Positions 1 to 7,632 of a DNA stretch of 21,478 nt are shown piece after piece. This DNA is from an uncultured Lachnospiraceae bacterium. Lineage in GTDB: Bacteria; Bacillota; Clostridia; Lachnospirales; Lachnospiraceae. The notes under the pieces are model-generated. The model was given only the letters and a program-made list of their open reading frames with translations. It did no database searches and was not told the DNA's origin. How positions within the stretch are numbered: position 1 is the stretch's first letter; each line of letters starts with the position of its first letter. Location of the stretch: contig CADBTX010000016.1 in NCBI GenBank assembly GCA_902797705.1, forward strand, positions 1-21,478, in the 5' to 3' direction. Made by a program: the position numbers and the translations under genes.

Positions 1-293
1 ATATAACTTCCCCTGAACATCCGCACATAGGTATTTGCCAGAGCAAAGAACCATATGGGAACCATTTCCAGAAGAAGTGAGATACGCATCCTCCGGGTGA
101 TCCCCAGGAAGAAAAAGGCTATGGCCTCAAATATCAGTACGTTTAAGAGTATAAGCTGAATCTCGATACGCCCGAAAACCCTGCTTCCCAGCATGATCTG
201 GGTAAAATAGAATATAAGGGCCGGCATTATGATAAATAAGGGCCAGTCCGTATACTTCCTTATCTTTTCCAGTTTTTCAAGAATCTTTTTCAT
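1..293 (-). CDS. N-terminal part of an LTA-synthase-like membrane protein (runs off the left edge)
   Basis: The reading frame is open from an ATG at 293 to the window edge, giving 97 residues. The visible part begins MKKILEKLEKIRKYTDW, a basic amphipathic start. It is followed by hydrophobic segments at about residues 18-32 (PLFIIMPALIFYFT), 46-65 and 75-90, and ends in ANTYVRMFRGSY. The order of helices and the final ANxYVxxFRG-like segment resemble the N-terminal membrane region of lipoteichoic acid synthase (LtaS/sulfatase-type phosphoglycerol transferase) proteins of Clostridia. The catalytic sulfatase-like domain would lie outside the window, so this is an inference. The gene follows the GDPD-like gene after 4 bases, so it is probably translationally coupled. 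The start is uncertain: AGGA abuts the ATG at 293 with no spacing, and in-frame ATGs at 314 and 317 overlap the upstream gene. Another multi-TM protein is possible. Confidence 0.55.
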   Translation of the reverse strand, partial: MKKILEKLEKIRKYTDWPLFIIMPALIFYFTQIMLGSRVFGRIEIQLILLNVLIFEAIAFFFLGITRRMRISLLLEMVPIWFFALANTYVRMFRGSY

Positions 294-297
294 TCCT

Positions 298-1605
298 TCA
301 CGAATCTTTTCCATCATTTTCATACAGGAAATCTGTGTAGATCCCCTTTACTCCGTTTCCGAACAGTCTCTTCCTGTCCGCAGGCTCATTAACAGTATAT
401 ACATAGATCATGATCCCCCTTCTCCCGGCTTCCCTGTCAAGAAGGGCGTTCTCAAGCGCATCTTTCATGGCTGCGATCTTTATGCCCCTTTCCTCGCAGA
501 AATCAAAAAGAGGTTCAGGCTCCAGGCCGGCGGATCCGTATTTATACCAGGAAAAGATAATGGACTTCCAGTCGTAGCTGTCCATGATCCAGTCATACAT
601 GGACTCGCTGTAGATCTGGGGTATCATCCGGTCAAGGATGCTTTTATCCACCTCTTTTGTCAGTTCCACGATGTCCGCGTATTCCTTTCTAACCCTTTCC
701 TCATCCGAATATTTCCCGTCGATCACAAGATAGGTGTCCGGGTTTTCAGCCATAAGTCCTATAAGGTCCTTTAAGGACAGGGTGGTATATTTTCCGTATA
801 TCTTCAGGGATCTGAATTCCCCGGCGGAAAGGGGAGTCTCCACATTGTCCGAAGGCACATCCATACCGAAAATATCCTTAAGGTTTGCTCTTTCCCAGCT
901 GTGTATCAGAACGATCTCATCATCGGAGGTATACTCAAGATCCGCTTCAAATACCCTGAACCCAAGGTCATAATTATGCTGAAAAGCCTCCAGACTGTTG
1001 GTATAGACCTTGTCGTCTATGGCTCCCAGGGCATGGGCGATATAGGACTTCTCTCCCATTTCGGTCCAGCCGTAGTCAAAGCTTCCCTCAGGGAACTTTC
1101 CGCGGCTTATAAACACCCGGTTCTCCTCATCAGTCCCCTGTGTCACCCTGCACTGAAGGGCCTTCTCAAGAAAAAGAGTGGAAACATACACTGTCCGCTC
1201 CTTCAGCATAAAGGCAGTTCCGCAGTCCTTTAATTCCTCACCGTTTTTAAGGAGCCTTCCGTTTGAAAAACAGTAGGAATACTGATCATCATCAAGCTTT
1301 ACGAGGACCCTGTCTCCCCTGAAATGGGATTTCTCGCTGACATCCAGCATGGAGACTGTTTCCGAAAGAGGAAGATAGTAGGCCTCTCCGTTCCTGAAAT
1401 ATACTCCGTGCAGGGCCTTAAGAAGGTTTCCGTTTATGTCAAATGACATCTGTATGGGATTGACCCCTCTTGAACCGAAGCCCTTAAGATAAAACCACAA
1501 AAAAGAACCCCCGGCTGCAAAGATGATGATAAGAGCCAGTATCACAGCCGGCAGTATTGAAAATATCCTGTATAGCTTTTCTTTTTTTCCTTTGTTATCT
1601 TCCAT
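298..1605 (-). CDS. Membrane-anchored glycerophosphodiester phosphodiesterase-like protein with stalk domain
   Basis: A 435-residue protein. Residues 1-14 are charged and 15-40 form one transmembrane anchor. About 65-165 look like a copper-amine-oxidase-N-terminal-like stalk domain (short beta segments such as GRLLKNGEEL). Residues 185-430 form a GDPD-type TIM barrel. Catalytic elements visible are His191 (IAHALGAI, where most family members have AHRG), Glu220 and Asp222 (FEADLEYTSDDE) and His235 (LIHSW). These match the His/Glu/Asp/His set of GDPD enzymes, which hydrolyse glycerophosphodiesters. The anchor orientation suggests the barrel is outside the cell. Being next to an LTA-synthase-like gene suggests trimming or turnover of a glycerophosphate-containing polymer, but the substrate is inference. 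A 60-base gap separates it from the preceding glycosyltransferase. The ribosome site is weak (GCGGA, about 4 bases before ATG). Confidence 0.82.
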   Translation of the reverse strand: MEDNKGKKEKLYRIFSILPAVILALIIIFAAGGSFLWFYLKGFGSRGVNPIQMSFDINGNLLKALHGVYFRNGEAYYLPLSETVSMLDVSEKSHFRGDRVLVKLDDDQYSYCFSNGRLLKNGEELKDCGTAFMLKERTVYVSTLFLEKALQCRVTQGTDEENRVFISRGKFPEGSFDYGWTEMGEKSYIAHALGAIDDKVYTNSLEAFQHNYDLGFRVFEADLEYTSDDEIVLIHSWERANLKDIFGMDVPSDNVETPLSAGEFRSLKIYGKYTTLSLKDLIGLMAENPDTYLVIDGKYSDEERVRKEYADIVELTKEVDKSILDRMIPQIYSESMYDWIMDSYDWKSIIFSWYKYGSAGLEPEPLFDFCEERGIKIAAMKDALENALLDREAGRRGIMIYVYTVNEPADRKRLFGNGVKGIYTDFLYENDGKDS

Positions 1606-1626
1606 TTTTCCGCTTTTCGATCTCCC

Positions 1627-1655
1627 ATTGTATCATAATTTGGTACCCTGAAAAA
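1627..1655 (-). promoter_or_regulatory. Possible promoter before the GDPD-like gene
   Basis: In the 60-base gap 1606-1665, the coding strand carries TGATACAAT (1627-1635). This is an extended -10 element with one mismatch to TGnTATAAT. A poor -35 (TTTTTC, 1650-1655) lies 17 bases upstream. No hairpin with a T-run was seen in the gap, so read-through from the polysaccharide genes remains likely. It would allow separate expression of the GDPD/LTA-synthase pair. Judged by eye only. Confidence 0.28.
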
Positions 1656-1665
1656 ACGAAGTATC

Positions 1666-2817
1666 TTATGCCCTCTCTTCCCCCTTCATCAGCTCCGAAA
1701 GAGCTTCCGGGTCAAAGTTCATCAGCTCCGAAAGAGCTTCCGGGTCAAAGGGATCAAAGAAGGAAGCCCTGCCGTATCCTGAAAGGATCTCACGGGCAAA
1801 GGGAGTGTCGGCAGCAAAGATCCTTCCACCCATTTCCCTTGCTTCCTTTAATGGAAGGCCGTAGGTCTCGATATATGAAGGAAAGATGAGCACTGCCCTT
1901 CTAAATAACCCCATAAGCTCATCTCTAGGTATATTCCCTCTCCAGTCCAGCAGAGGCCTGCATTCCGAGGGGATATTAAGCCAGGGAAGGTTTTCCTCCT
2001 TCTCCGTAAAAATGACCCTGAGATCCTTATTTCCCCTGTCGCAAAGGATCTTAAGGGCATCGATTATACATTGGTGATTCTTATAGAGGATGTTTCCCGC
2101 AGGGAAGATAAAAAGACCGGGCTCTGGTTTACATAAATCAGCATCCGGTTTACATAATGTATCGGAGGTATCGGTTCCGGGTTCCTTCCCGGGGGAACCA
2201 ACGCTCGGTTTACATAAGTCAACGACCGGTGCTTCCACCACTATCCTGTCAGCCGCTATGCCGTCCTTTTCAATTACCGCATCCCTCATCCACTCCGTCT
2301 GGACAATGATACGGTCCGCCTTCTTTAAGGACCTGTCGATCTCGGGGGCGATCAGGTATTGATAAACCGCCAGTCCCCTCTCCCACTTATTGAAAAAGGA
2401 AAAGCGCTTTATCTTCTGAAATCCAAGGGGCTGATGGAGATAGATCACTGTTTTCCCCAGTTTCCCGGCGCCCTTTGGCAGGGTATTCTGCAGGGATATG
2501 ATCAGATCGGGCCGGAAAGAACTTAAAAAACCCTTTCCCGTAAAATGATCGAAGAGAAGGCGCTTAAATCTCGATCTTTTCACGTCTTCTCTTACTATCA
2601 CATGGATATTGGGGTAAGCCTTATCCTCTTTGATAAGACCCTCTGCCCCGATTATAAAAAACCACTCGTTATCATCCTCCAGAGCCCGGACATGCGCATG
2701 ATAGTCCCTGAGGACAGACAGTGCTCCGGTCTTTGAAGCCGCTGTATCCAGTACCACTATCCTTTTGGGACCGGCGTCCGCGCCTTTGATAAGATCCTTT
2801 CCTAATGCTTCAACCAT
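1666..2817 (-). CDS. GT4-family glycosyltransferase with a repeat-containing linker
   Basis: A 383-residue GT-B fold glycosyltransferase. The N-terminal half (about 18-195) contains a Rossmann-like start (KRIVVLDTAASKTGALSVL) and the acceptor-side segment IYLHQPLGFQKIKRF. The C-terminal half (235-360) starts LFIFPAGNILYKNHQ and holds the GT4 nucleotide-sugar signature ETYGLPLKE (Glu317 and Glu325). It should move a sugar from a nucleotide donor to the lipid-linked oligosaccharide on the cytoplasmic face; donor and acceptor are not readable. Two oddities are visible. The inter-domain linker, residues 199-233, contains LCKP three times, encoded by an 11-base DNA repeat. The C-terminus has an 11-residue tandem duplication, (NFDPEALSELM)-like. 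The gene overlaps the end of the CapG-like gene by 16 bases. The ATG at 2817 has only a weak ribosome site, so the true start may be slightly downstream. Confidence 0.85.
   Translation of the reverse strand: MVEALGKDLIKGADAGPKRIVVLDTAASKTGALSVLRDYHAHVRALEDDNEWFFIIGAEGLIKEDKAYPNIHVIVREDVKRSRFKRLLFDHFTGKGFLSSFRPDLIISLQNTLPKGAGKLGKTVIYLHQPLGFQKIKRFSFFNKWERGLAVYQYLIAPEIDRSLKKADRIIVQTEWMRDAVIEKDGIAADRIVVEAPVVDLCKPSVGSPGKEPGTDTSDTLCKPDADLCKPEPGLFIFPAGNILYKNHQCIIDALKILCDRGNKDLRVIFTEKEENLPWLNIPSECRPLLDWRGNIPRDELMGLFRRAVLIFPSYIETYGLPLKEAREMGGRIFAADTPFAREILSGYGRASFFDPFDPEALSELMNFDPEALSELMKGEERA
1685..1750 (-). repeat. 33-bp perfect tandem duplication at the 3' end of the GT4 gene
   Basis: Two adjacent identical 33-base units, 1685-1717 and 1718-1750. 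Each is 11 codons and leaves the frame open; the protein reads FDPEALSELM twice, spaced by one Asn. Because the unit is a multiple of three, the copy number can vary without breaking the gene. It sits just before the C-terminus, where it is probably tolerated. Confidence 0.97.
2126..2217 (+). repeat. Three copies of GGTTTACATAA in the GT4 linker
   Basis: Exact copies occur at 2126-2136, 2147-2157 and 2207-2217, all in the same orientation. Their spacings of 21 and 60 bases are multiples of three. On the coding strand each reads TTA TGT AAA CC, translated as LCKP. The sequence between copies encodes a low-complexity stretch rich in Gly, Ser, Asp, Thr and Pro, joining the two Rossmann halves of the enzyme. 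Confidence 0.95.
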
Positions 2818-3929
2818 ACCGTCTCATTCACTATCTTCGTATAACTCTGGATGATCTTTATTACCTTGACGGAAACATTGCTGTCCGCATAGTCTTCGGC
2901 CTCCACGGTCTCCTCTTTGTTTTCAGACATCGCCACCGCAAGATCCATGGCCTGCTTTACGTCCTCACCCTTTATACCGCCTATCACCATGGTGCCCTTG
3001 TCCAGAACCTCGGGCCGCTCCGTGGATGTCCTGATAAGAACTCCCGGGAACCCGAGCATTGCAGACTCTTCTGAAAGGGTGCCGCTGTCTGAAAGCACAC
3101 AATAAGCGTTCTTCTGAAGCTTATTGTAATCGAGATAGCCGAAGGGAGTGAGGTCCTTTACCCGCGGATTAAACTTAAAGCCTCTCTTTTCAATGAATTT
3201 CCTGCTTCTGGGGTGGGTGGAGTAGATAACGTCCATACCGTACTCCTCCGCGATCATGTTTATCCCCTCCATAAGGGACATGAAGTTCTCCTCGATATCT
3301 ATATTTTCCTCCCGGTGGGCGGAGAGAAGTATATATTTTCCCTTTTCCAGAGAGAGGCGCGAAAGCACATCCGAGGCTTCTATGGCCTCTTTATGCGCAT
3401 TAAACACTTCCTTCATGGGAGATCCCGTTACAAATACAGTCTTTCCGTCGATGCCTTCGCTCAATAAATAACGCCTGGAATGTTCCGTGTAGGGAAGATT
3501 GATATCGGAAATATGATCCACGATCTTCCTGTTTATCATCTCCGATACGTTCCAGTCCCAGCAGCGGTTTCCGGCTTCCATGTGGAAAATGGGTATCTTC
3601 AGCCTCTTTGCGCTTATGGCTGAGAGGGCGGAATTGGTATCTCCCAGGATCAGAACAGCGTCCGGCTTTACCTCTCCCATCAGCTTATAGGAGCCTGCGA
3701 TGATATTTCCCATGGTCTCACCAAGATCCGCTCCCACACTGTCAAGATAATGGTCCGGTGCCCTGAGGCCCAGGTCCTTGAAAAACACCTCATTCAGACT
3801 GTAATCGTAATTCTGTCCCGTATGGACAAGTATATGGTCAAAATACCTGTCCGCGCACTTTATCACCTCGGAAAGCCTTATTATCTCCGGCCTTGTGCCA
3901 AGAACCGTCATCAGTTTCAGTTTAGCCAT
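2802..3929 (-). CDS. UDP-N-acetylhexosamine 2-epimerase, CapG/WbjD/WbvD type
   Basis: A 375-residue non-hydrolysing 2-epimerase of the MnaA/WecB superfamily, most like the CapG/WbjD/WbvD branch. Visible motifs are GTRPE (11-15), the acidic residues ILGDTNS (Asp97) and MEAGNRC (Glu118), HREENID (205-211), STHPRSRK (237-244) and the UDP-binding SDSGTLSEE (280-288). It inverts C2 of the UDP-2-acetamido-2,6-dideoxy-L-hexose made by the two enzymes encoded just upstream. The start chosen is ATG 3929: it gives the usual family length, begins MAKLKLMTVLGTRPE and has AAGGG 8 bases before it. The longer reading frame to 4004 would add a charged extension overlapping the previous gene. Whether the product is UDP-L-FucNAc or UDP-L-QuiNAc depends on the preceding reductase, which lacks an epimerase domain. 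Confidence 0.92.
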   Translation of the reverse strand: MAKLKLMTVLGTRPEIIRLSEVIKCADRYFDHILVHTGQNYDYSLNEVFFKDLGLRAPDHYLDSVGADLGETMGNIIAGSYKLMGEVKPDAVLILGDTNSALSAISAKRLKIPIFHMEAGNRCWDWNVSEMINRKIVDHISDINLPYTEHSRRYLLSEGIDGKTVFVTGSPMKEVFNAHKEAIEASDVLSRLSLEKGKYILLSAHREENIDIEENFMSLMEGINMIAEEYGMDVIYSTHPRSRKFIEKRGFKFNPRVKDLTPFGYLDYNKLQKNAYCVLSDSGTLSEESAMLGFPGVLIRTSTERPEVLDKGTMVIGGIKGEDVKQAMDLAVAMSENKEETVEAEDYADSNVSVKVIKIIQSYTKIVNETVWLKH

Positions 3930-3954
3930 GGTAAATACCCTTTTCTCTTTCTCT

Positions 3955-4704
3955 TCACTCTTCCGGAATGAAGGATCTGTAGGTTTCGTAGAGCTTTTCT
4001 TCAAATCCGTCCTTTAATTCCGGTTCCTTCCCCGAAGCAAGGAAATCCCTGAATCGCATCAAGGTATCCGCGATGTACCCAAGCTTCCTCTCGTATATCA
4101 GAGACGGAGGGAAGGTCACGAATTCCCCCGGGGGAAACTTTATCCCCGTCTCCAGTATCCTTAGGAACTGCCCTGTAACATCATCGACATAGGCGAGAGG
4201 CAGCACCTTTTCCCTGTCATCTATACGTATCTCAAGACCTCTGGCAATGTTATGGCAGAAGGTGGCGATCACCGTATTGTAATTCGGCTGGCTCCACCTG
4301 CCGAAGAGGTTTGGAAAGCGGTAAACATACACAGGGACATCATTATCCCTGCCGTAAGCAAATACCACATTTTCAGCCTCTCTCTTTGAGATCCCGTAAT
4401 CGTTGTTAAGCCCAGCCTGTATGGAAGAAGAAAGCAGAAAGGGCACGGCATTTCCGTTTTCTGAGAGCAGCCGGGTGACCTCCTCCGTAAGGCCCTTATT
4501 ACCCGTCATGAATTCGGACACATCCTTCGGTCTGTTGACCCCTGCAAGATGGAAGACAAAGTCACACTCCCTGCAGTATCTGATAAGATCTTCCCCGGAG
4601 GACTCCAGAGTAAATTCCAGGATATCATCATATCCCTTTGATCTTAGGGAATGCACCAGATTCTTTCCGAGGAATCCCTTAGACCCGGTCACAAGTATCT
4701 TCAA
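3955..4704 (-). CDS. CapF/WbjC-like NAD(P)H-dependent 4-ketosugar reductase lacking the cupin domain
   Basis: A 249-residue short-chain dehydrogenase/reductase. The nucleotide-binding loop is TGSKGFLG (6-13), the catalytic motif YGISK is at 103-107 and the preceding serines SSS are at 92-94. The segment FGRWSQPNYNTVIATFCHNI (134-153) is characteristic of the CapF/WbjC reductase domain. Canonical CapF is about 370 residues and carries a C-terminal cupin that epimerises C3. Here the protein stops at YRSFIPEE, right at the end of the reductase domain, and only 25 bases separate it from the 2-epimerase gene, so there is no cupin remnant. It should reduce the CapE product at C4. The lack of C3 epimerisation suggests UDP-L-RhaNAc as product, as in the WbvB-WbvR-WbvD pathway. 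The start is TTG 4704, with GGAGG 11 bases upstream; no ATG fits the beta-strand KILVTG. Confidence 0.88.
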   Translation of the reverse strand: MKILVTGSKGFLGKNLVHSLRSKGYDDILEFTLESSGEDLIRYCRECDFVFHLAGVNRPKDVSEFMTGNKGLTEEVTRLLSENGNAVPFLLSSSIQAGLNNDYGISKREAENVVFAYGRDNDVPVYVYRFPNLFGRWSQPNYNTVIATFCHNIARGLEIRIDDREKVLPLAYVDDVTGQFLRILETGIKFPPGEFVTFPPSLIYERKLGYIADTLMRFRDFLASGKEPELKDGFEEKLYETYRSFIPEE

Positions 4705-4710
4705 AGTCTT

Positions 4711-5739
4711 TTAATCCTCCGCAAGCCTGTCCTGAATGTACTGCAGTTTTAGGAGCTTTTCCTTAACCTGTTCCACATTCAATATCTCTGTATTGTCAGA
4801 ATTAAAGGTATCGAATTTCGGTCTCTCGGTATTGCCCTGGATAAAGTACTTGTCGTAATTCAGATCCCTGTTATCCGCAGGCACCCTGAAAAAATCCCCT
4901 TCATCTATGGCCCTGCCGCATTCCTCGCTGGTCAAAAGAGTTTCCGCCATCTTCTCCCCGTGGCGTACGCCTATTATCTTTGTCTCATGATCCTCAGCGT
5001 TAAACAGTTCCTTTACGGCCTGAGCCAGAACCTCTATGGTGCAGGAGGGCGCCTTCTGTACCATGATATCCCCGGCATTCGCGTGGTTGAAAGCAAAGAT
5101 CACAAGCTCCACCGCCTCTTCAAGGGACATTATGAACCTTGTCATCTTGGGCTCTGTTATGGTAATGGGACGTCCCTCCTTTATCTCATCGATAAATAAA
5201 GGAATAACTGAGCCCCTGGAGCACATTACATTTCCGTATCTGGTGCCGCAGATCAGCGTATCCTCCGGATCGATGGTACGGCTCTTTGCCACAAAAACCT
5301 TTTCCATCATGGCCTTGCTGACTCCCATGGCGTTTATGGGGTAAGCCGCCTTATCCGTGGACAGGCAGACAACCTTCTTAACGCCGGCACGGATAGCCGC
5401 GGTGAGAACGTTATCCGTTCCGAGAACATTGGTCTTCACCGCTTCCACCGGGAAGAATTCGCAGCTGGGAACCTGCTTAAGCGCCGCCGCATGAAATATA
5501 TAATCCACGCCGTGCATCACATCCTCAAGGGATCCCTCCGCTCTCACATCACCGATGAAATACTTGATCTTCGGATTGTTGTATGTGTGGCGCATATCGT
5601 CCTGTTTCTTTTCATCCCTGGAGAAGATCCGGATCTCTTTTATTTCGGTGTCCAGAAACCTCTTCAGCACCGCATTTCCAAAGGATCCCGTGCCTCCTGT
5701 TATAAGCAGGGTCTTTCCGTCAAACATATGCTCATTCAT
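4711..5739 (-). CDS. capE: UDP-GlcNAc 4,6-dehydratase/5-epimerase, CapE/WbjB/FnlA type
   Basis: A 342-residue soluble extended SDR enzyme. The NAD(P)-binding motif is TGGTGSFG (14-21), FHAAALKQVPSCE is at 82-94, and the active-site stretch STDKAAYPINAMGVSK (127-142) carries Lys130 and Met138, the residue pair known for CapE, where Met replaces the usual Tyr. By family it converts UDP-GlcNAc to a 2-acetamido-2,6-dideoxy-L-arabino-4-hexulose nucleotide, the first step to L-FucNAc or L-QuiNAc. It is followed after 6 bases by the cupin-less CapF-like reductase and then by the 2-epimerase, so the three act in order. The ATG at 5739 gives MNEHMFDGKT; the internal ATG four codons later fits the family's usual MF start equally well. 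The ribosome site is weak (CAGG). Confidence 0.93.
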   Translation of the reverse strand: MNEHMFDGKTLLITGGTGSFGNAVLKRFLDTEIKEIRIFSRDEKKQDDMRHTYNNPKIKYFIGDVRAEGSLEDVMHGVDYIFHAAALKQVPSCEFFPVEAVKTNVLGTDNVLTAAIRAGVKKVVCLSTDKAAYPINAMGVSKAMMEKVFVAKSRTIDPEDTLICGTRYGNVMCSRGSVIPLFIDEIKEGRPITITEPKMTRFIMSLEEAVELVIFAFNHANAGDIMVQKAPSCTIEVLAQAVKELFNAEDHETKIIGVRHGEKMAETLLTSEECGRAIDEGDFFRVPADNRDLNYDKYFIQGNTERPKFDTFNSDNTEILNVEQVKEKLLKLQYIQDRLAED

Positions 5740-5745
5740 AACCTG

Positions 5746-6945
5746 TCAAACCGCTCCTTTTCTATTTACTGCTCTTTCAAGTATATCAACAGAACTCTCT
5801 ACATTAAAATGACTTATGAGATATTCCCTTCCCCTTCTTCCCATCCCGGGGAGGGACTCCCTTTCCTCCGCGATACGCTTTACCGTTTCAGCGAACTCCC
5901 GTGGATCATCCGAGGGGCACCAGTATCCGCACCGCGCTTCCTCCGTTATCATCTTTCCCATATCCGTATTTCTGTCAGTCACGGCAAATATGGGTTTTGA
6001 CATCTGCATATAGGACAATATCCTTGAGGGGAAGTTCGGTATGGTAAAGCGGGAACTTAAGGAAACAAGGCCTATGTCGGCGTCCTTAAGTACCTCCTCA
6101 TACTCTCTTCTCGGAAGCTCCTTCAAAAGCTGCAGATTGGAGGGCTTGTTTCTCTCTATATAGTCCCTTATCTTTCCTTCCTCCGTACCGGAACCTATAA
6201 AGGTAAACCTGGCTCCGGGATAGGATTCAAGCTCCCCTATCCCTTTAAGGAGAAAGTCCACCGCCTGGGGTTTACCAAGATTGCCGCCGAAGAAAAGGTT
6301 TACATAACTACGCCCCTTATCCCCTTCTTTTTCAAAGCCCTTTTCTTCCCCTTCGGGAAGTATCCTGACTGTATTCGGAAAGAGCTCCAGCACGGAAGGA
6401 TCTATCTCCGGCTCATGCTCTTTAATATAGCTGATATTGGCAGGAGACATACAGCCTATGATATCGGACTGCCTGTATAATTTCCTTTCCATTCCCTTAA
6501 AGAGCCGGTACGCTATGCCTCCTTCCCTCATCATCCCGAGGTCCACTGCGTTCTGAGGGAAAATGTCCTTGAGCATCAGATAGGTCCGGGCTTTATAGTG
6601 TTCCTTTAAGGGCTTCAATATGCCTGACAAGGTAACGGGAGGAGTGGGATAGATAATTATGTCAACCTTCCTGTCCCAGAAATATCTTTTTACGCCGGAA
6701 AGAAGCTTTCTCCCAAGGGTGATCTGTACCAGCCCCTTTTTTATCTTTCCCGCCTTAAACTGATCCGGCACCGGCACACAGGCACATTCCACGCCATCAC
6801 TTATTTCAAGGGAGTACTCCCCCTTTTCTGAGGAGCAGGCGCTTATCATCACATTGTGGCCCCTGTCCTTAAGAGCGAAGACCAGATCCAAATAAATGGT
6901 CGCGGATGTGAAATCAAATTTTTGAAAAAGGCACAATACGTTCAT
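5746..6945 (-). CDS. GT4 glycosyltransferase, WbuB-like
   Basis: A 399-residue GT-B glycosyltransferase. LKDIFPQNAVDLGM (125-138) is typical of the WbuB group, whose characterised members are linked to L-FucNAc transfer. The C-terminal half has FFGGNLGKPQ (218-227), FIGSGTEEGKI (249-259) and PNFPSRILSYMQMSKP (303-318), the donor-binding loop of this group. It lies directly before capE and its partner genes, so the 6-deoxy-L-hexosamine they make is a reasonable donor (inference). Residues 196-216 form a charged linker (GEEKGFEKEGDKGRSYVN) that ends in a copy of the recurrent 11-base motif at 6297. It starts 9 bases after the HAD gene, with AGGG 4 bases before the ATG. Confidence 0.9.
   Translation of the reverse strand: MNVLCLFQKFDFTSATIYLDLVFALKDRGHNVMISACSSEKGEYSLEISDGVECACVPVPDQFKAGKIKKGLVQITLGRKLLSGVKRYFWDRKVDIIIYPTPPVTLSGILKPLKEHYKARTYLMLKDIFPQNAVDLGMMREGGIAYRLFKGMERKLYRQSDIIGCMSPANISYIKEHEPEIDPSVLELFPNTVRILPEGEEKGFEKEGDKGRSYVNLFFGGNLGKPQAVDFLLKGIGELESYPGARFTFIGSGTEEGKIRDYIERNKPSNLQLLKELPRREYEEVLKDADIGLVSLSSRFTIPNFPSRILSYMQMSKPIFAVTDRNTDMGKMITEEARCGYWCPSDDPREFAETVKRIAEERESLPGMGRRGREYLISHFNVESSVDILERAVNRKGAV
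6297..6307 (+). repeat. Single copy of GGTTTACATAA in the WbuB-like gene
   Basis: An exact copy. On the coding strand it is read in a different frame from the copies near 2126-2217: TAT GTA AAC, giving YVN at residues 214-216. It lies at the end of a charged inter-domain linker. Confidence 0.93.
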
Positions 6946-6954
6946 AATACCCTG

Positions 6955-7632
6955 TCAGTCCAGATGCTCCTTTATTTCAATAAGGGAACCGATCCTGAAG
7001 TCCTCCTTTACGCCCAGGTAATAATCACGGCCGGCGTAAACCCCGCCTTCACGGATTATCCTTGCTGTCCTGATACCTGCGGTGACGGAGAGATAGAAGT
7101 CCTTTTCCGGATTATCCCCCACATACAGGATCTCTGAGGCCGCTGTCCCGAGTCTGTCCTCAATGATACGGAAGCCCTTGTCCGAAGGCTTCCAGGCCTC
7201 TCTCCCAAGTTCGTCCGTAAGGAGCACAATGTCAAAATCCTCTTCCGCGTTGAGGGCAGAAACCTTCTGCCTCTGGGTAACGGCATAGCCGTCGGAAAGG
7301 ATCCCGGTCTTTACTCCTCTTTCCTTAAGTTCCCGGAGACAGGGCACCACGTCATCATAATAACGTATGTTTGGAAAATGTTTTCTGTATATATCTACCA
7401 ACTCCATCACAGAGTCGTCATTTCGACCGTTATTTATAAGAAGGCGGTTAAATACCCTGCTATGGTCCTCATAAAAAAGGCCCTCCAGTTCCCGGAATAT
7501 ATCCTCCGCCTTCCTTTCGGGAAAGATGTTTTTTGCCATATACTCCGAAACCGCACGGTAGCCGCTCATGCAATAGCTGATCTCGGATACCAGGGTATCG
7601 TCCAGATCAAAAATAACTGCCTTCGTACTCAT
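6955..7632 (-). CDS. HAD-superfamily hydrolase (predicted sugar or metabolite phosphatase)
   Basis: A 225-residue HAD hydrolase with all four family motifs: DLDDT (9-13, nucleophile Asp9 and acid/base Asp11), LSDGY (112-116), Lys148 in AWKPSDKGF, and GDNPEKD (172-178). The helical cap between motifs I and II (about 18-85) indicates a C1-cap phosphatase of the Gph/YjjG kind. The substrate is not readable. The gene overlaps the end of the ATP-grasp ligase gene by 26 bases, so the two are tightly coupled and probably act on the same metabolite, for example to make or remove a phosphorylated intermediate of an amino-acid or acyl decoration. The ATG at 7632 is placed right for the first strand (KAVIFDLDD); the ribosome site GGGAG is close to it. 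Confidence 0.9.
   Translation of the reverse strand: MSTKAVIFDLDDTLVSEISYCMSGYRAVSEYMAKNIFPERKAEDIFRELEGLFYEDHSRVFNRLLINNGRNDDSVMELVDIYRKHFPNIRYYDDVVPCLRELKERGVKTGILSDGYAVTQRQKVSALNAEEDFDIVLLTDELGREAWKPSDKGFRIIEDRLGTAASEILYVGDNPEKDFYLSVTAGIRTARIIREGGVYAGRDYYLGVKEDFRIGSLIEIKEHLD

Noticed and set aside
1606..1665. Transcription terminator in the widest gap
   Set aside because: There is a T-run on the coding strand (near 1651-1657), but no stable hairpin immediately before it.
2126..2217. Three direct repeats considered as a small CRISPR array
   Set aside because: The repeat is only 11 bases, the spacings (21 and 60) are unequal, and the region is an open part of a glycosyltransferase gene.
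3930..3957. Frameshifted remnant of the CapF cupin domain after the reductase stop
   Set aside because: Only 25 purine-rich bases lie between the stop and the next ATG, far too few for a cupin of about 120 residues.
3930..4004. N-terminal extension of the 2-epimerase (frame open to 4004)
   Set aside because: It overlaps the reductase gene by 50 bases, is a charged non-conserved stretch, and ATG 3929 gives the family's normal start.
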